A DNA stretch of 64,000 bases from Torreya grandis (GCA_037957365.1 JARHVA010000349.1:4452501-4516500), one strand, 5' to 3'. Counted from the first letter of the stretch, positions 10,780 to 23,200 are shown. Program-made: numbers and translations. The notes: a model not told the origin generated them from the letters alone.

Positions 10780-12240
10780 ATAGTGAACACCTAATGTGCC
10801 CCCTACCTTATTAAATGTATGTTTTGGGAAAGGATTTAAAAGTATCTTCAATGCATTAGCCTCAATTTATTGTTGTTTCAATGCCTCTATGGGTGTGGCC
10901 ACATTAATAATGTTAGCCTTGATGATATCTTATATCTTGTGCTTTAGGCTAATGCATCTATTTATTATGTGGCCTCGTGATCTATGATACTTGTATAATG
11001 TATTTGAATAATAAATATTTTTAAGATTCCATGCATATCAACATATTTAATGGGAAGGAGAGATATGGCATTACAATCTAATAGTTATTATAGAACATGT
11101 GCTAGTGAATCTAGAAGATTAGTGAAGACTCTATGTCGAGGAGTGGATAAAACCAATCTAGGAGATGGATCAAAAGTTACATTGACTATGGCCTTTTTAT
11201 CAATTTTTTTTTATATATCCCTTACCTTATATGAAGGTTTTTTTAAAATATTAATATCTTATTTTGATCCATTTGTGTACTTGAGTTTGGCCATTGATAA
11301 GAGCTTATCTCTCTTTATTTGATTATATGGTGCAAATTGGTGAATGTAGGAAACTTATTGAATAAGATAGATAAATGTAGTGTTGGTAATAAACTCTATT
11401 TAAATATAACATGAATATCTCTATCTACTATGGGGCTGGTTAGTTTGGATAATATTGTCTTGTATCATAAGACATAATTGAAAATAGTCTCATTTGACTT
11501 TTACTTTAATTTTACCACTTGTGCATATGATATATTATCACTAATGTTGATAATTAAGTGTGATATAAATATGTCAGCTAAAGGATTGAATGATGTGATA
11601 GATTGATTTGGTAAATCATAAAACCATTAGATGGAATAATCCTTGAGACTATGTGGAAATAAATTTGTAAGAAGTCAATCATTAGACAAATAGTCCAAAC
11701 ATGTTGCATGAAGGCTCTAAGGTGATGCTCTTGCTCACCCTTACCATATTATAGTGTGAGCTTGGTTGCCATGAAAATAATGATAAAGGAGTTTCCACTA
11801 TGTGATGTGTCAAAGGTGTATGCAAGAGAATATTAGAATCTAAGGCATGTGATGTTCTATTTGCTCTCTTCTCAAGATGTAAAACCTTATATTGAAAAGT
11901 ATGAATCTCATACAAAAAGGATTTTACATATGGAGTGAAGGAACTAGACACAAGTGGTGTAGCTATCACTAATGTTTGAATAACAATCTTAGGTTGTGTT
12001 ATCTGAGTTGGTTGAGTTAGCCCCATTATAGATGTCAACATTATTAACTATAGGGGTTAAATATTAACCATTATTTGTTTTATTATTTATTTCCAATATG
12101 GGCTATATAATATGTGCATGATCAAGGGTATATTCCTAAATTATATCTTTTAATCCTTGTAATAACTCATATTTGTTCATAATTATGTCATCATTGTTAA
12201 GTGGAGGAAGTGTTTCTTGATTCTTAATGTGTACCTCATA
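10780..12240 (-). pseudogene. Gag remnant of element A (B family)
   Basis: Gag forms the particle that packages element RNA. On the minus strand I read HHLRAFMQHVWTICLMI (near 11720), then WFYDLPNQSITSFNPLAD (near 11625), SYAQVVKLK (near 11530) and YKTILSKLTSP (near 11465). These are the order and spacing of the plant retrotransposon gag domain and they match element B at 41.3-42.0 kb. A knuckle-like YKYHRSRGHIINRC with one Cys lost follows near 10980. The stretch 12040-12240 should hold the N-terminus but has no clear start codon. Frames shift repeatedly and stops are common. Confidence 0.8.
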
Positions 12241-12750
12241 TTACTCTTGGTTGTATTATTCATATTTAGATGCATTATAATTTAATTCCACTTAATAAAG
12301 TTGTGAAGGATTCATAGTTGGAGATTTAATAGGTTCCTTTTCCTTATTATAGGCTCAAATAGAAGGAATATACTTATGCTCTATAGGATTACCACTTAGT
12401 CTAGCACTTATTCTTAATGGAAGAGAGAGATATTTTTTAGATGGTATATAGTAAACAAATTGAAATAGAGATACTAAAATAGAATAGATTAATTCTAAAA
12501 AATTAATAGAAGCTAATGAAAATGGGATAAAAAAAGATACAAACCCTAAGAGCATCTAGGTTTAGGGTTTTTTGAATATAGGTTTTTTTACACCAATTTA
12601 AATTATATCTAAAATAAATTCAAACCCTAATATGAAATTGATTTAATTTAAATATGTTGTCTAAAAAAGTTAAAAGTAAACAACCCTAAATTATTGCACA
12701 AAAAATTTAGATTAATGCAAGCTAGCGTTCGAAGCAATATTAAAAGTAAG

Positions 12751-12764
12751 ATGATATCACCAAA
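12751..12764 (-). other. Primer-binding-site position next to the LTR (element A)
   Basis: On the minus strand TTTGGTGATATCAT follows the LTR end directly. It begins with TGG, as primer-binding sites do, and shares TTTGGTGA with element B. I cannot assign a tRNA. The stretch 12241-12750 between this site and gag is AT-rich leader without a gene. Confidence 0.4.
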
Positions 12765-13978
12765 TGATTTAACCTTTTAGGGTTTTACAAGTGTAAATAT
12801 TATGTTTGAATTAAAAGATTGGGATGCCTAAATCAATTAAATAATATGAAATAATTAATCACTAATTTATTATAGATTTTGAATTATTTTGACTTTCTAA
12901 AAATAGTAATAAATAAGAATAAATAGAAACTTATATAGAAAGTTATTGTCATGGATGATATGCATTCTAAAAACTAGCTTTTGGATAGTTCTTAGTGTTG
13001 TCAATAGGGTCCCAAGATGTGTTTTCTCAATGGATGTTAGCAGTCCACTTGGATAGTAGAGCCATATTACTATAATGTCCTCAAAGAGGTACTAGTAGCC
13101 CCTTTGAAAGATTGTTCTTATTTTTTAGGATCATCTATGCCTATGTTTTTAGGACCTATTACTGCATGCACAAAATTTAGAGCTCTATGTTGTACCTAGA
13201 AAACCTTATTTGTGTAAACCATAATCTTACTTACAAGTATGGCATGAGTAATAATTGTGAATTAATTAATATGATAGGTTGGACATCCTCAACACCCCAC
13301 TATTAATATATTTTCCTACATACTAGTACACTGAAGAGGGATCAAGCCCAATGTAGTTCTCCCCAGCTAGTGTTTCATGTAAGTGCATGTGAATGCTAGA
13401 ATGAGAGTGGACTTGGATGCCTTGAATTTACTTGATCTTTGAAATATTTAAAATCTAGGTTTAGTGTTGATTTATATGGTAGCATGCAAAAGAAGGGCAT
13501 AATAAGGATCAAATAGCTTAATTGTACTTAGCTTGTCTTTTGTTTGAATAGGCATTTGCATCTATTCTCCATCTAGTAAATAAGGGTAAAAAAAACTTGT
13601 ATTTATATAGATCTGTAGCTTTTTTAAATAATAAAAATTTGATTAGGAAAACCTTAGGAGGGGCACACATTTGATAAAGTATCCTTTAAGGAGATTTAAG
13701 TCTAAGGATAGTAGTACCTGATTGGGGACACTAGCACCATGTGGTTGTAGTGTCCCAAATGTGGTGCTAATGTCTACCTAGAAGACTACTAGGAAAACTT
13801 GGTTAGGATTTGGGAGAGTTGTCTTGGGACTATGTTTAAGCTAATTGTAGGTACCTATGGTCTACATAATGATTATAAAAGTGTGGAAAAGGATCTAGGA
13901 TAGGTCTAGGGATAAGCTAGGAATAATCTAACTCAAGTGACACTCTTAGCATCTAATTACCAGTTTAAGATGATTACA
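12765..13978 (-). repeat. 5' LTR of element A (B family, 1214 bp)
   Basis: Bounded by TGATTTAACC on the left and GATGATTACA on the right, so TG...CA on either strand. Length and internal order agree with the B LTRs: GGATCAAGCCCAATGTAGTT (13338) aligns with GGATCAAGGCCAATGTAGTT at 36957, and the second 70-bp module lies at 13715-13775, at the same offset as in B. The matching 3' LTR was not found with confidence. The base text just outside is TGGTA. Confidence 0.75.
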
Positions 13979-14245
13979 TGGTATATCACCTCTTTTAGTT
14001 CTTGTTCAATCCTTCTTCAATTTTCATGACAAAAACATAGTCTTAGTTGTAGATAGGTATATTTATCATATTTTAAATCATACAAATAATCTTAAATCAG
14101 GTGCATCTAGTTTAGGAAGGATTCCAACCTTCTCTAGAGATTCATCCCAAGGAGCCAAGGTACCACATCTTGGGAATAATCCAATTTTTTCCATTAGATC
14201 ATTTGATTGAATGATCAAGTGGAAGATCCAAGTGAAAATAGTTTT
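13979..14245. repeat. Dispersed repeat, first copy
   Basis: About 265 bp in the same orientation as 35505-35765. Shared landmarks are ATAGTCTTAG, AATCTTAAATCAGGT, TAGTTTAGGAAGGA, TCATCCCAAGGAGC and ATCATTTGATTG. It begins exactly at the outer edge of the element A LTR, so A probably inserted into it. The following 14246-14879 has no recognised gene. Confidence 0.7.
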
Positions 14246-14879
14246 ATAGCATGATCAATTTGAAAATTTGAAGATATTTTTTGAGAGGTTGGTACTTTTC
14301 TTAATAATTTATAGTCATTGAACACATTCATCAAGCACTTGGCAACTCTATTAAGCTTTCAAGTGATCTTGGTTTAGTATAGTATCAAATTTACATGTCA
14401 AAAGTAACAACAAGGACATATTATAGAGTTAAGTACATTGATTTTATTGAGTTACCTTTTAATTCAAATAAATGGAAGAGGTTTTTAAGGTCTTCTCCAT
14501 ACATCAACCCCTCTTTTGATACTAAATCCCCTCAAAATATCTAAGGTTTACCTTAGATTTTTCATATGGTTTCCCCCAAAAATCAAGTATTTATTCCTTT
14601 AAATGGATGAATCCCATTAAAAATTTCCTAATATGATGATATACCTGTTTCATCCCTCAAGGGTATCCTTCATTTCACTAGAGAGAACACAATCACACCT
14701 ATAATTCACATTAAAGATATTACCAACATCTATTTAATACACCATATTACTTAAGAGAATGTTACTATTAGAATATTAGATTACTCATTTAAGGAAAAGG
14801 ATATTAAATGGTATATAATATTATAAATTAATTATATTAACTCATGAGATTAATTATTAGAATAATTATGCAATAAATT

Positions 14880-15480
14880 TGGAGATAAAAGTGACCATTT
14901 GTCCTTCATTGAACAACTAACTGCTATTAATATATCCCCACAAGAATTCATGAGTGATTTAAATTTCAAGTTCCAAATAACTTGGGATAGAATCCCAACT
15001 GTAGTTAATCCCACTCTTAAAAAATTATTTCCTTTGATATCTAAAATCCAAATAGTGATATTACTATTATGATCTAATCTATGAGGGGTATAACTCTTTC
15101 TAAAGCATATGAGATTTACATTAGAGTTGAAAACTACCTTATAAAATCTAGAAAGATTGCTCCAAGACCTCCCATACCACTATTTATATATTTTACACCT
15201 CCTACTCTAATTCAACCTAATTTTTCACCTATTACTATATCCACCATCCAACCAATTACATCTACTACCCCTTCAAATGGGTTTCATGAATTAAATACAT
15301 TGTTACAAAGTTTCACGAATAAATTAGTGGCCTTGAAGAGATAAAATAAAGATAAATATATCAAACCATAATAGCATTAAAATAATCCTTATCAACCTCA
15401 TAGGCATCCTTACCAAGTCAATCCATAATCTTAAGTCTAAATAACACATGCTAAGCCCTATAATAATCAAAATTTTAATG
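14880..15480 (+). pseudogene. Gag remnant of element G
   Basis: The plus strand reads SDHLSFIEQLTAINISPQEF, then ITWDRIPTVVNPT (near 14970) and the frame at 15081-15344 with MRGITLSKAYEIYIRVENYL. This fits the C-terminal half of a plant Ty3/gypsy gag domain, where a helical region ending in W-x-RIP precedes an AYExAIxxExxL segment; element F has the similar AYEKDINIDKQLN. A Pro/Thr-rich linker follows. The N-terminal half is missing or unreadable, and no LTR can be assigned. Confidence 0.6.
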
Positions 15481-15699
15481 TTTATAGCACTTCAAAAGCC
15501 ATTGTACCCATGAAAAATAATCTGGTTCAAGATTATGAGTGGTCATATCCATGGAATAATCCTCACAATCAAACCAAATGTCCAAATGGTGTGTTTAAAC
15601 AAGCCTTGATGGTTCAAAGTTTATCATTTCCTCAAGGACAACCAAGTGAATAAACTCTATAGAAGGAAGAAGTGCATGATCAAACATAAACACAAAGTG

Positions 15700-16960
15700 A
15701 GTATATTATTTTCAATTAGAAAGAGAATGAATTTAATGGCATGTATTTTGATTAATAAATAGGTTTTGTAAGCCTATTGTATAACGGAGGAGGATTCCAT
15801 CATATTGAACCTTATGTTTGATCAAGAAGAAGATGTTTCTCACCATGAGGTCATTACACCAATAGTTCTTGATTGTTTGATTGATGAATGGGAAAAGGAT
15901 TGTCATGAGTTTGACCCATATGATCATATCAAAGGATAATTTTTAGGTACCTATTGTACACATGATGAGAACACCATTCTACCTAATCTTGTGGAGCCTC
16001 AAGAAGATCTTGATGAAACTTAGTAGTTGTACTATGATCTCATTCAAGATTTTGAGGCTTTTAGTAAGTAAACAACCCATAATGAGTAGAATAGAGACAT
16101 TAATGTAATTTTAGTTGTTGGATATCCATTTGACACATATAAATACATCATGAAAGAGAAGGAGCATCATGGAAAATTAGTAGAGGATGTTAATTCTCCT
16201 TCTAAAAATATGTCATGGATGTAAGAGACTCGTGGCGATCAAATTGTGGAACTGAATAATAATGGGTTTCCTAAAGAACTAATGACCTTAAAAAGTAAAT
16301 TTCATTCAGGTGATCATCTCAAAGAGGAGAATACCATTTTACCTAATTTTTTGAATCCTCAATAAGACCTTCATGAGGCATGGTAGTAATGTTTTGATGT
16401 CATTAAATAATTTAAAAGTTTTTAGCAAGCCAATGGAACCTAAGGAGAGACACAAGGATACAAATGTAGTTCCATTGATCATATATCAGTTTGATAAGAC
16501 CAAAGACATCATGAAATATCAAGATTAACTTGTCAAACCAATGGTAAGGCACGTTACCCCAAACAATAAGGTAGGTTGGCAAAATCCTGGCAATGATCTC
16601 CAAACTACTCATTTCTTTCAAGAAGAGGTAGATATTTTTCTCAAAGATCAGTCAAAATTGTAGGGTACACATGAGGATTGGGTTATATAGTAGAATTCCA
16701 ATGACTTAACAAATGAGTTTGTCAATTTAAAAAATATTTTGGACTTGGATGATAAGTTAGAAATCAAGAAACTGAAATTGGTGATCAATGGGAGAGATAA
16801 TGGGCTAGTGGTCATTGTCAAATACACATTCTTAAGAGCTGGTAAGTCATGTCAAATTTAAAAGAAAAATTTTACTCACTCCTACCAACCATATGATGAT
16901 GTTATTATAAAGAAAAGAAAAGACCTTAGAGATTTTTATTTTGACCTAGGTTGGTTAGAT
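15700..16960 (+). pseudogene. Gag-to-protease linker relic of element G, with an internal repeat
   Basis: A decayed acidic coding stretch, readable as DQEEDVSHHEVITPIVLDC (near 15830), then ENTILPNLVEPQEDLDE (15970-16020). A second, diverged version ENTILPNFLNPQ follows at 16330. The two copies extend for about 150 bp at 360-bp spacing, both followed by DL or DV and an aromatic-rich helix. No domain known to me fits. Its place after G gag suggests a hydrophilic linker before protease, but no protease motif is visible, and 16961-17728 holds nothing I can identify. Confidence 0.45.
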
Positions 16961-17728
16961 AAGTTTTAAGGTCTTTTTAAGGTCTTGTACATAGTAGATT
17001 AGTTATTTGACATTCTTCTAAGTGTTTTTATCACAATTATGGTTGTTTTTTAATTCTTTGTTGTGTGTTGGAGTCAATTTTTTTAATTTTTTTCAATTCT
17101 TTGTCAATCATGTCATGGTTTTAACTTGTCTCATTCTTCATTAATTTTATGAATATAAATGACTCCATCCCCAATGAGTTTGATAAGGCAATTGGTTTAG
17201 GTGTTTAGTTAGGAAAACACATCTTAGATATCACCAAGACATGCTCACTATCACTCTCTTTAGGTCTGATATCGACATTAATAGGATCATAATATCATTC
17301 AATAGTACCATGTTAGCCTTTTATAGGTATTTATCATTAATTTCCAATGAGAAATAAAGAAAAAAAGGTATTAAGAAAGATCAATGATAAGGTCATGAAT
17401 ACATGAAAAAGTCATAGAAAGTAATTATGAGTTCATAAAGGGGTGAAACAGTTTTAAGTCATTCATTAAAGCCATTTTTGAGAGTGTGAAGAAATATTAA
17501 GGATTCATAAAGTCACTTTGATATTTAAAACCTCTTCAAAACCCCTCAAGTCTACAAAAATTATCAAAGGATGCATTTAACAAAGTGTTTCCCTCTCCTT
17601 TATCTCTCCTTAAATATTATTTCAAACATTTCAATATGGAAAAGATTGCATTAAATCCTTGATAAAACCATTACTAATCTTCAAGCTTATTTTCAAGGTA
17701 GGCTTTATATGCAATAAGAAATTCATCA

Positions 17729-18912
17729 TGTTTATAAATCAATCTTGGCTCAAATAAGATAGAGCATACCTACACTTTTGATTGGTAATACATTTGTTAA
17801 GTGGGAGTATGACCAATATGGGGATTTGCTAGACCTGATTAGGAGATCACTTGTCACAATACACCATGTGAGGTAGGGTTACAAAGCCTACATATAACAT
17901 AATCATGAAACAACCCTAAAAGATTCCTAGGTTTCATATTTAACCTATGTTAATAAACAAGAAAGTAAATACTATCTAGTGCACACCAAATCTTGTGGCA
18001 CAAAGTGGGGGATAGAAATAAAACAAACAACTAAACTATACATACATTGAAGACTATACTCACATCAATGTATACAAAATATTAATACATGAAAGATATA
18101 AGAACATATAAATTATCTATCTACAATTACATAGGATAAATAAAGTTAGGAATACTTACCTTGAATATGAACCCACTGAGCCTCAATCTCTCCCTTGGAC
18201 AAGGTGTTTAACAAGAGATTGTTGTGGTATGTAAGGATAAAAAAGATAAATAAGCTATAGGATACGTAACCTATCTATGCATATAAAATACTTCTCCATA
18301 GGACAAGATCCGTATCTCCAAAGAAATTATGGAACCCTAAGCTTTATTCCTCAAGTATAATGGTCAATAAGTAGATGTTTGTTCATACTTATTCTTATTT
18401 GCCTCTCTTCTCTATACATAGTTGGAAATAACTTGTATATATAGGTGGATCTTGTCCTAAATCCTCCTAAAAATGTAGGATATATAGGGTTAGCCATGGT
18501 TGAACCTGTATGTTTTCAAGAATAAATCACTAGGTCTAAGCTAGGTCAGCCAAAAGGCTAGAAAATCCAAAAAATGAAAAATACCCTAAACTATATAGGG
18601 TCAGCCATGGTCGACCTAGTACAATTAATAGTCCAAAAAGGAATTATGATAATAAAAGGAGGATAGAAAGAGGAAAATTATTGAAATGGGTATGATTAAG
18701 AATAATAATCTTAGGGTTAATGGTTTTATGAGATGAGTGTGTAGATGGAAAGTGGCAAAAGGGACAACAATCTTAAGAAGCACTGATGGTCTACCCACCC
18801 CTTTCCTAGTGCACCCCTTAAGGCATGCACTTAGAGAGACTTATACTCAATAGGTTCATACAAGATACAAAGTGTTAGTAATCAATAAAAAATTCAAAAT
18901 ATTATGTGTATA
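17729..18912 (-). repeat. 3' LTR of element E
   Basis: Direct repeat of 30784-31961. Landmarks: CATACCTACACTTTTGATT, CCAATATGGGGAT, ACCATGTGAGGTAGGGTTA, TAATAAACAAGAAAGTAAA and AGTGTTAGTAATCAATAAAA near the right end. On the minus strand a purine run AGAGTGGGGC lies just inside at 18918-18927, as expected for a polypurine tract. Two copies of the GGTCGACC-like palindromic motif lie at 18486 and 18594. The exact right end is uncertain by about 15 bp. Confidence 0.85.
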
Positions 18913-20099
18913 TATATGCCCCACTCTAAGCTCATCACATGTCACATGAATGCAACACAGGATAGTGCTTCAAGAAATAGAACATGATAACACACAATGT
19001 TGATGCTAAGTAAAGTTAATTAAGTATAAAATAAGATAAAATATAGGATATAATTGAAAAACACATACATTTACTTACCTTAGTGATGTAGATAATGCAT
19101 TAGACTACAAAAGAAAGTGAAGGCATCTAATGTGAAGAACCCTATAGAAGTTAGTGCAAAAAATAGCCAAAATAGAAATTTTTATAATATAGGCATATGA
19201 TAGTGGAAAATATTATCTACATCATCATGAATCTAGTGAGTTTTATGGTTTTGAAAATAGATGAGTAAAAACAAATATATAGACAAAAGAAGAAATCTAT
19301 AAGATAATAAGTGAAGAATTTGAATTTTGAAAAGTGTTTTTAAATAAGGGAAAAGACAAGTCATTTGTTATTTTGACTTGTGAAAGAGAGAAAAAAGAGT
19401 TCTAGAGACCAAACAAGATAGTATGGTGAGGAGATGACAGGGAGAGACTCTAGAGGCAGGAGAGGGTGCACTACATATATCCAATTATGAATCTCAAACT
19501 AGTATTTGAAATTTGTATTGAATTAAGTGTATTTTTAGTAATTTTCAATTTTAAGAATTTTTAGATATCAAAAAATAGTAAGACAAGAAATGGGTTTAGA
19601 AGAATTAGGAAGAAAGCAAAAAAATGCACTTTTTAAGAAAAATACAAGGGGTCAACAGGCAAAATGAACCAAGTTAACCCAATCAACCTAGTAGATTGAA
19701 ATTAGGTAGAATCCATAGTGCCAACCTAGTAGGTATGGGTCAAGCATGTACATTCTATAGGCTAAAACCCTAATGTAGTTTTTTAGCTAATTTGAAAAGT
19801 CTAGAATGATAATGCAACACTAGGAAGCAAAAAATAAGAGGGTTTACTAAGATTTTGGAGTCAACTAAGGGAAAAATAGGGAAATTTTGGTCAAATTAGT
19901 TTGACCAAAGAACCATAATAATCATGAAAAAACATGTAGAAGGTTGAAAAAGGGATAAAATGGTCCAAAATGACTAAATGAGGGCAAGAAGGACCAAGTA
20001 GGCTAGAAATAAAGTAAAATGAATAAGAATGAAAGAAATTAGGCTTGTTTTAGCTTTAAAAATGTAAAAAGAATGTATTATGACTATACATGACATGAA

Positions 20100-20910
20100 G
20101 GAACCAATACGTCCTTTGTTGTTTATTAGTTATAGAGATGATGGAGTTTATAGAGATTGGTGTATGTGGCCTAATTACCAGCATTATTGGAATTATTTTT
20201 AGATAGAGATAGAGTTATACTAGTACCCATAGGTCTAAGAGGCATAGCTAATATGTGTAGGATCCCCATGAGTTCAAATTTGTTATTCATGTTCTTTAGT
20301 TACTAGGAATGATTGACTAACACTTTTAGATGAGAGGTGGATGGTATGTGATAGAGGTGGTCATCACACTAGAGGATGTCCATGCCATCCTTAGGTTGCC
20401 ATTAGTAGGAACACTAGTGACCATAAGGATACCAGATAACATAAAGGAGAGGAGAGCCATAATCATTTGGGATACAAGCTCAAAGATGATTTTGGAAGGG
20501 TGGAGAGTTAGTATGGATGATGTATATACAACATAGATTTCAAATATCTAGAAATATATGATAGGACTTATAACATAATAGGGGATATGTCATAATAAAG
20601 TACCACTATTCATGGTAGCCTTGAGTAGGATGATACTGGAGGAGTGAGCTCTATATGATCTAGGATTTGTCATTTGGGTCTAGCTCATACATGATCTATA
20701 TGCGATGTTGGTTAGAGGGTAGAAGACCATGGGACATATCATATTGCTGACAACTTAGATATATGAGAGGTTCTCTATGTATTGATTGACTTGGTTACCC
20801 CATGCGGTCGATGATAGGTCACCTTGGGTGTGGAGATAAAGAAAGGACAAGGTAATGTGAGTTGTTCCACACATGCTAGTACTATAGTCAGTTAGAGGTA
20901 TAGACATAGT
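20100..20910 (+). pseudogene. Plant mobile domain (PMD) pseudogene, antisense inside element E
   Basis: PMD proteins are a plant family known both as host proteins (the MAIN/MAIL1 group) and as passengers of transposable elements; their biochemical role is unsettled. The plus strand shows the usual order: an N-terminal segment with LTNTFR (near 20305), then VVITLEDVHAILRLPLVGT (20348-20404), matching the conserved ITLEDVxxLLGLPxxG motif. It continues with a W-rich stretch, an LIHDLYAML segment (near 20685) and IYERFSMY (near 20760), and ends with DIVWYPYGD (20905-20930), like the family's VxWxPY motif. Stops and at least one frameshift break it. It runs opposite to gag and protease of E and lies near the 3' LTR, the position of known antisense extra genes in plant Ty3/gypsy elements. 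Confidence 0.75.
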
Positions 20911-22140
20911 GTGGTATCCATATGGAGACATAATGACTACATAGGTGAGCTAACACATAGTTGCACCAGTAACAAAGAGGATATAGGTTATTGGACACTG
21001 CACATGGTGGAGAGAGCCATATCTAATGGCATGAGTATTAGAATAGATTGTCTTACCTCATCTAGTGACACCAATACTAATGCCCAAGTCGTGGGATCAA
21101 CATATAAGGGAGCCATAGCGGAGGAGAGGACTAGGAACATAGAGAGTGAGACTAATACTTAGGGCATGTCATGAGTGACCATGGACTGTCTGAGTATGAT
21201 GAGGAGTAGAGATAGAGGATAGCGAAGAGGAGGTAGAGATATTAGATGTACCACTACTAGTTTCATAGTAGGAGGAACTATGACTATCAAAGTGATGATG
21301 ATGATAGAGGTAGTAGGAGATAACATATATCAATGTCATCCTTAATGAGCCAACAAAGGAGCTAGAGGAGGGACAAATGATAGAGAGACCACTCAAGCAT
21401 AGGATAAGATGGATCCAAGCCATGATAACTAACTTTGTACTAAGGAGGTGACCTATAGAAGAGGTACTAGGAGTTTGTATAAATGGAGATACTATGATAG
21501 GTGGTCATGTGGATGGTGATAACTAGTAATCAAGACATAGATAGGTAAAAAAATATGGTTAAATTATTACTTGAAGTTTTTATTTGGAAGTAGAGATAGA
21601 TAAATATTTTGAAATACAATAGTTATCTAATATCTATCTAGGGTGATTTTAAAGGTGTATCTAAGGATGTAGATGAGAGATGAGGTTCCTTAGTGAGGGG
21701 AGAACTCCATGATGTCTTGGATGAGAATATATAGCCATATGATCTTACTATATTGGAGGACCCTAGCATACTATCTACCCTAGCTTAGGAAAGCTGGTTT
21801 AGACTAGTTGGGGAGATAGAAAGACATATACTAACATAAAGAGAGAGGATATAGCCACCAATAGAGATGGGTGTAAGTGATAAATGGGCATGGTAGGCCT
21901 TGGATAATGAGAGATTTATGTATCTAGACATAGTGGTGTAGATGATAGATATCTAGACCTAGTTGACGGAGTCATAGGTGTGGGTAGTACACTATAGGGA
22001 TAGGTAGTGATTAAAATCCTAGATGGACTCCTTATAGTAGAATATTTGTAATATTTAAATCAATGCCTTAGTAGGCAATGTGGCTAGGCCATGGGATAGA
22101 CAAGATGGGACCTAACCTTAGAGATGGAGCATTGTGTATG
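20911..22140 (+). other. Region downstream of the PMD, possibly its degraded C-terminal part
   Basis: Short open stretches continue on the plus strand (for example 20911-21162) but no motif is recognised. Composition is G-richer on the plus strand than in the surroundings (AGGAG and GATGAG runs near 21230-21480), so this may be a low-complexity C-terminal tail of the PMD protein. The neighbouring 18930-20099 shows no gene. Confidence 0.3.
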
Positions 22141-22161
22141 GATGTATTTGTATCAAATTCA

Positions 22162-22163
<2 letters not shown>

Positions 22164-22205
<42 letters not shown>
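22164..22205. repeat. (AT)21 microsatellite
   Basis: A pure AT dinucleotide run of 42 bp, the only long perfect microsatellite noticed in the window. Its purity stands out in DNA otherwise heavily mutated, so the run is probably still changing length. Confidence 0.95.
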
Positions 22206-22208
<3 letters not shown>

Positions 22209-22439
22209 CATATTATTTTTGGTTGTGTATGTTGTCATTATGGTTTATTATGTTTATTCATTATGGTTTAGGTTGTGGATTCTTTAGATATATTTATTTC
22301 TAGCACATGTATTTAGCATTGTTGTATATGCTATATGAAATATATGAGATGTGGCTTTTTTCTATCATTATGAAAAACACATGCATGGTTAAAAATAAAT
22401 AGGGAAAAAGGATTTGGAAACATATAATCAATCAAGAAA

Positions 22440-23200
22440 ATGTACTACACACTATTTCAAGCTGGGAAATGTGTAATAATAAGAAAATGATGAAGGATAA
22501 AGAACCAAGAATTGGTAAAACAAGATGGTAAAAAAGGGATTTGTTTTTAAACTAAAGTGGAAGATTTTTTCACCAAATTAAAGAAAGTAAAATCATACTA
22601 ATTGATGTTGTAAAGTATGATGACAATGTAATAAAATGGAAGGTATGTAAAAGGGCACAAATGGTATAAAAAAATCAATTAAGTCAATCAATTATACTAA
22701 ATCATGCTGGGAAGTATAAAAGAAAAATAAAATTTGTAAAAGATTAGTCTTAAATTAATCACACTACTTCAAGATGGGAAGTATAAAAACTTTAAGAATT
22801 GGTTGTATTATTACATGAAATCAAAAAATAAGAAGATAAAAAGTTGAAAGATAAATGAATTAAGCATAAAACACATTAAATCAAGTTCGGAAGGATGTCA
22901 ATGATGTCTAACTTCATAATCAATTGAATCTTTTCTTATATTTGACACATAATTTTAGATTGTGACTTAGTTATTAGAAAAATTTGTGAGGAATGTTAGG
23001 TCCTATCCATGGTCTTACACTATAAATCACAAAGAGAACACCACTGGGGTGGAGTAGATAATAAAAATCAAGTAATCAAGGATGTGGGTAATAATAAGGA
23101 AAAAATGGTAATTTTTGAGGATGGCTAGGTCTTATCCATGATCTTACAATGTAACTCACAAATGAAATCCCAATGGGAGTGATCATTAGAAAAAATAATA
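22440..23200. repeat. Degenerate repeats in non-coding interior of element E
   Basis: The phrase TCAAGCTGGGAA and variants recur near 22457, 22700, 22767 and 22878, often followed by GTATAAAA. A separate pair GGTCCTATCCATGGTCTTAC (22999) and GGTCTTATCCATGATCTTAC (23127) is 128 bp apart. This looks like an old, decayed tandem repeat of the kind found before the 3' LTR in large plant elements. The stretch 23200-24540 has no recognisable gene. Confidence 0.45.

Noticed and set aside
21169..21423. Minus-strand Ser/His-rich open frame
   Set aside because: It lies opposite the purine-rich stretch downstream of the PMD remnant; repetitive codons mirror GATGATGATG runs.
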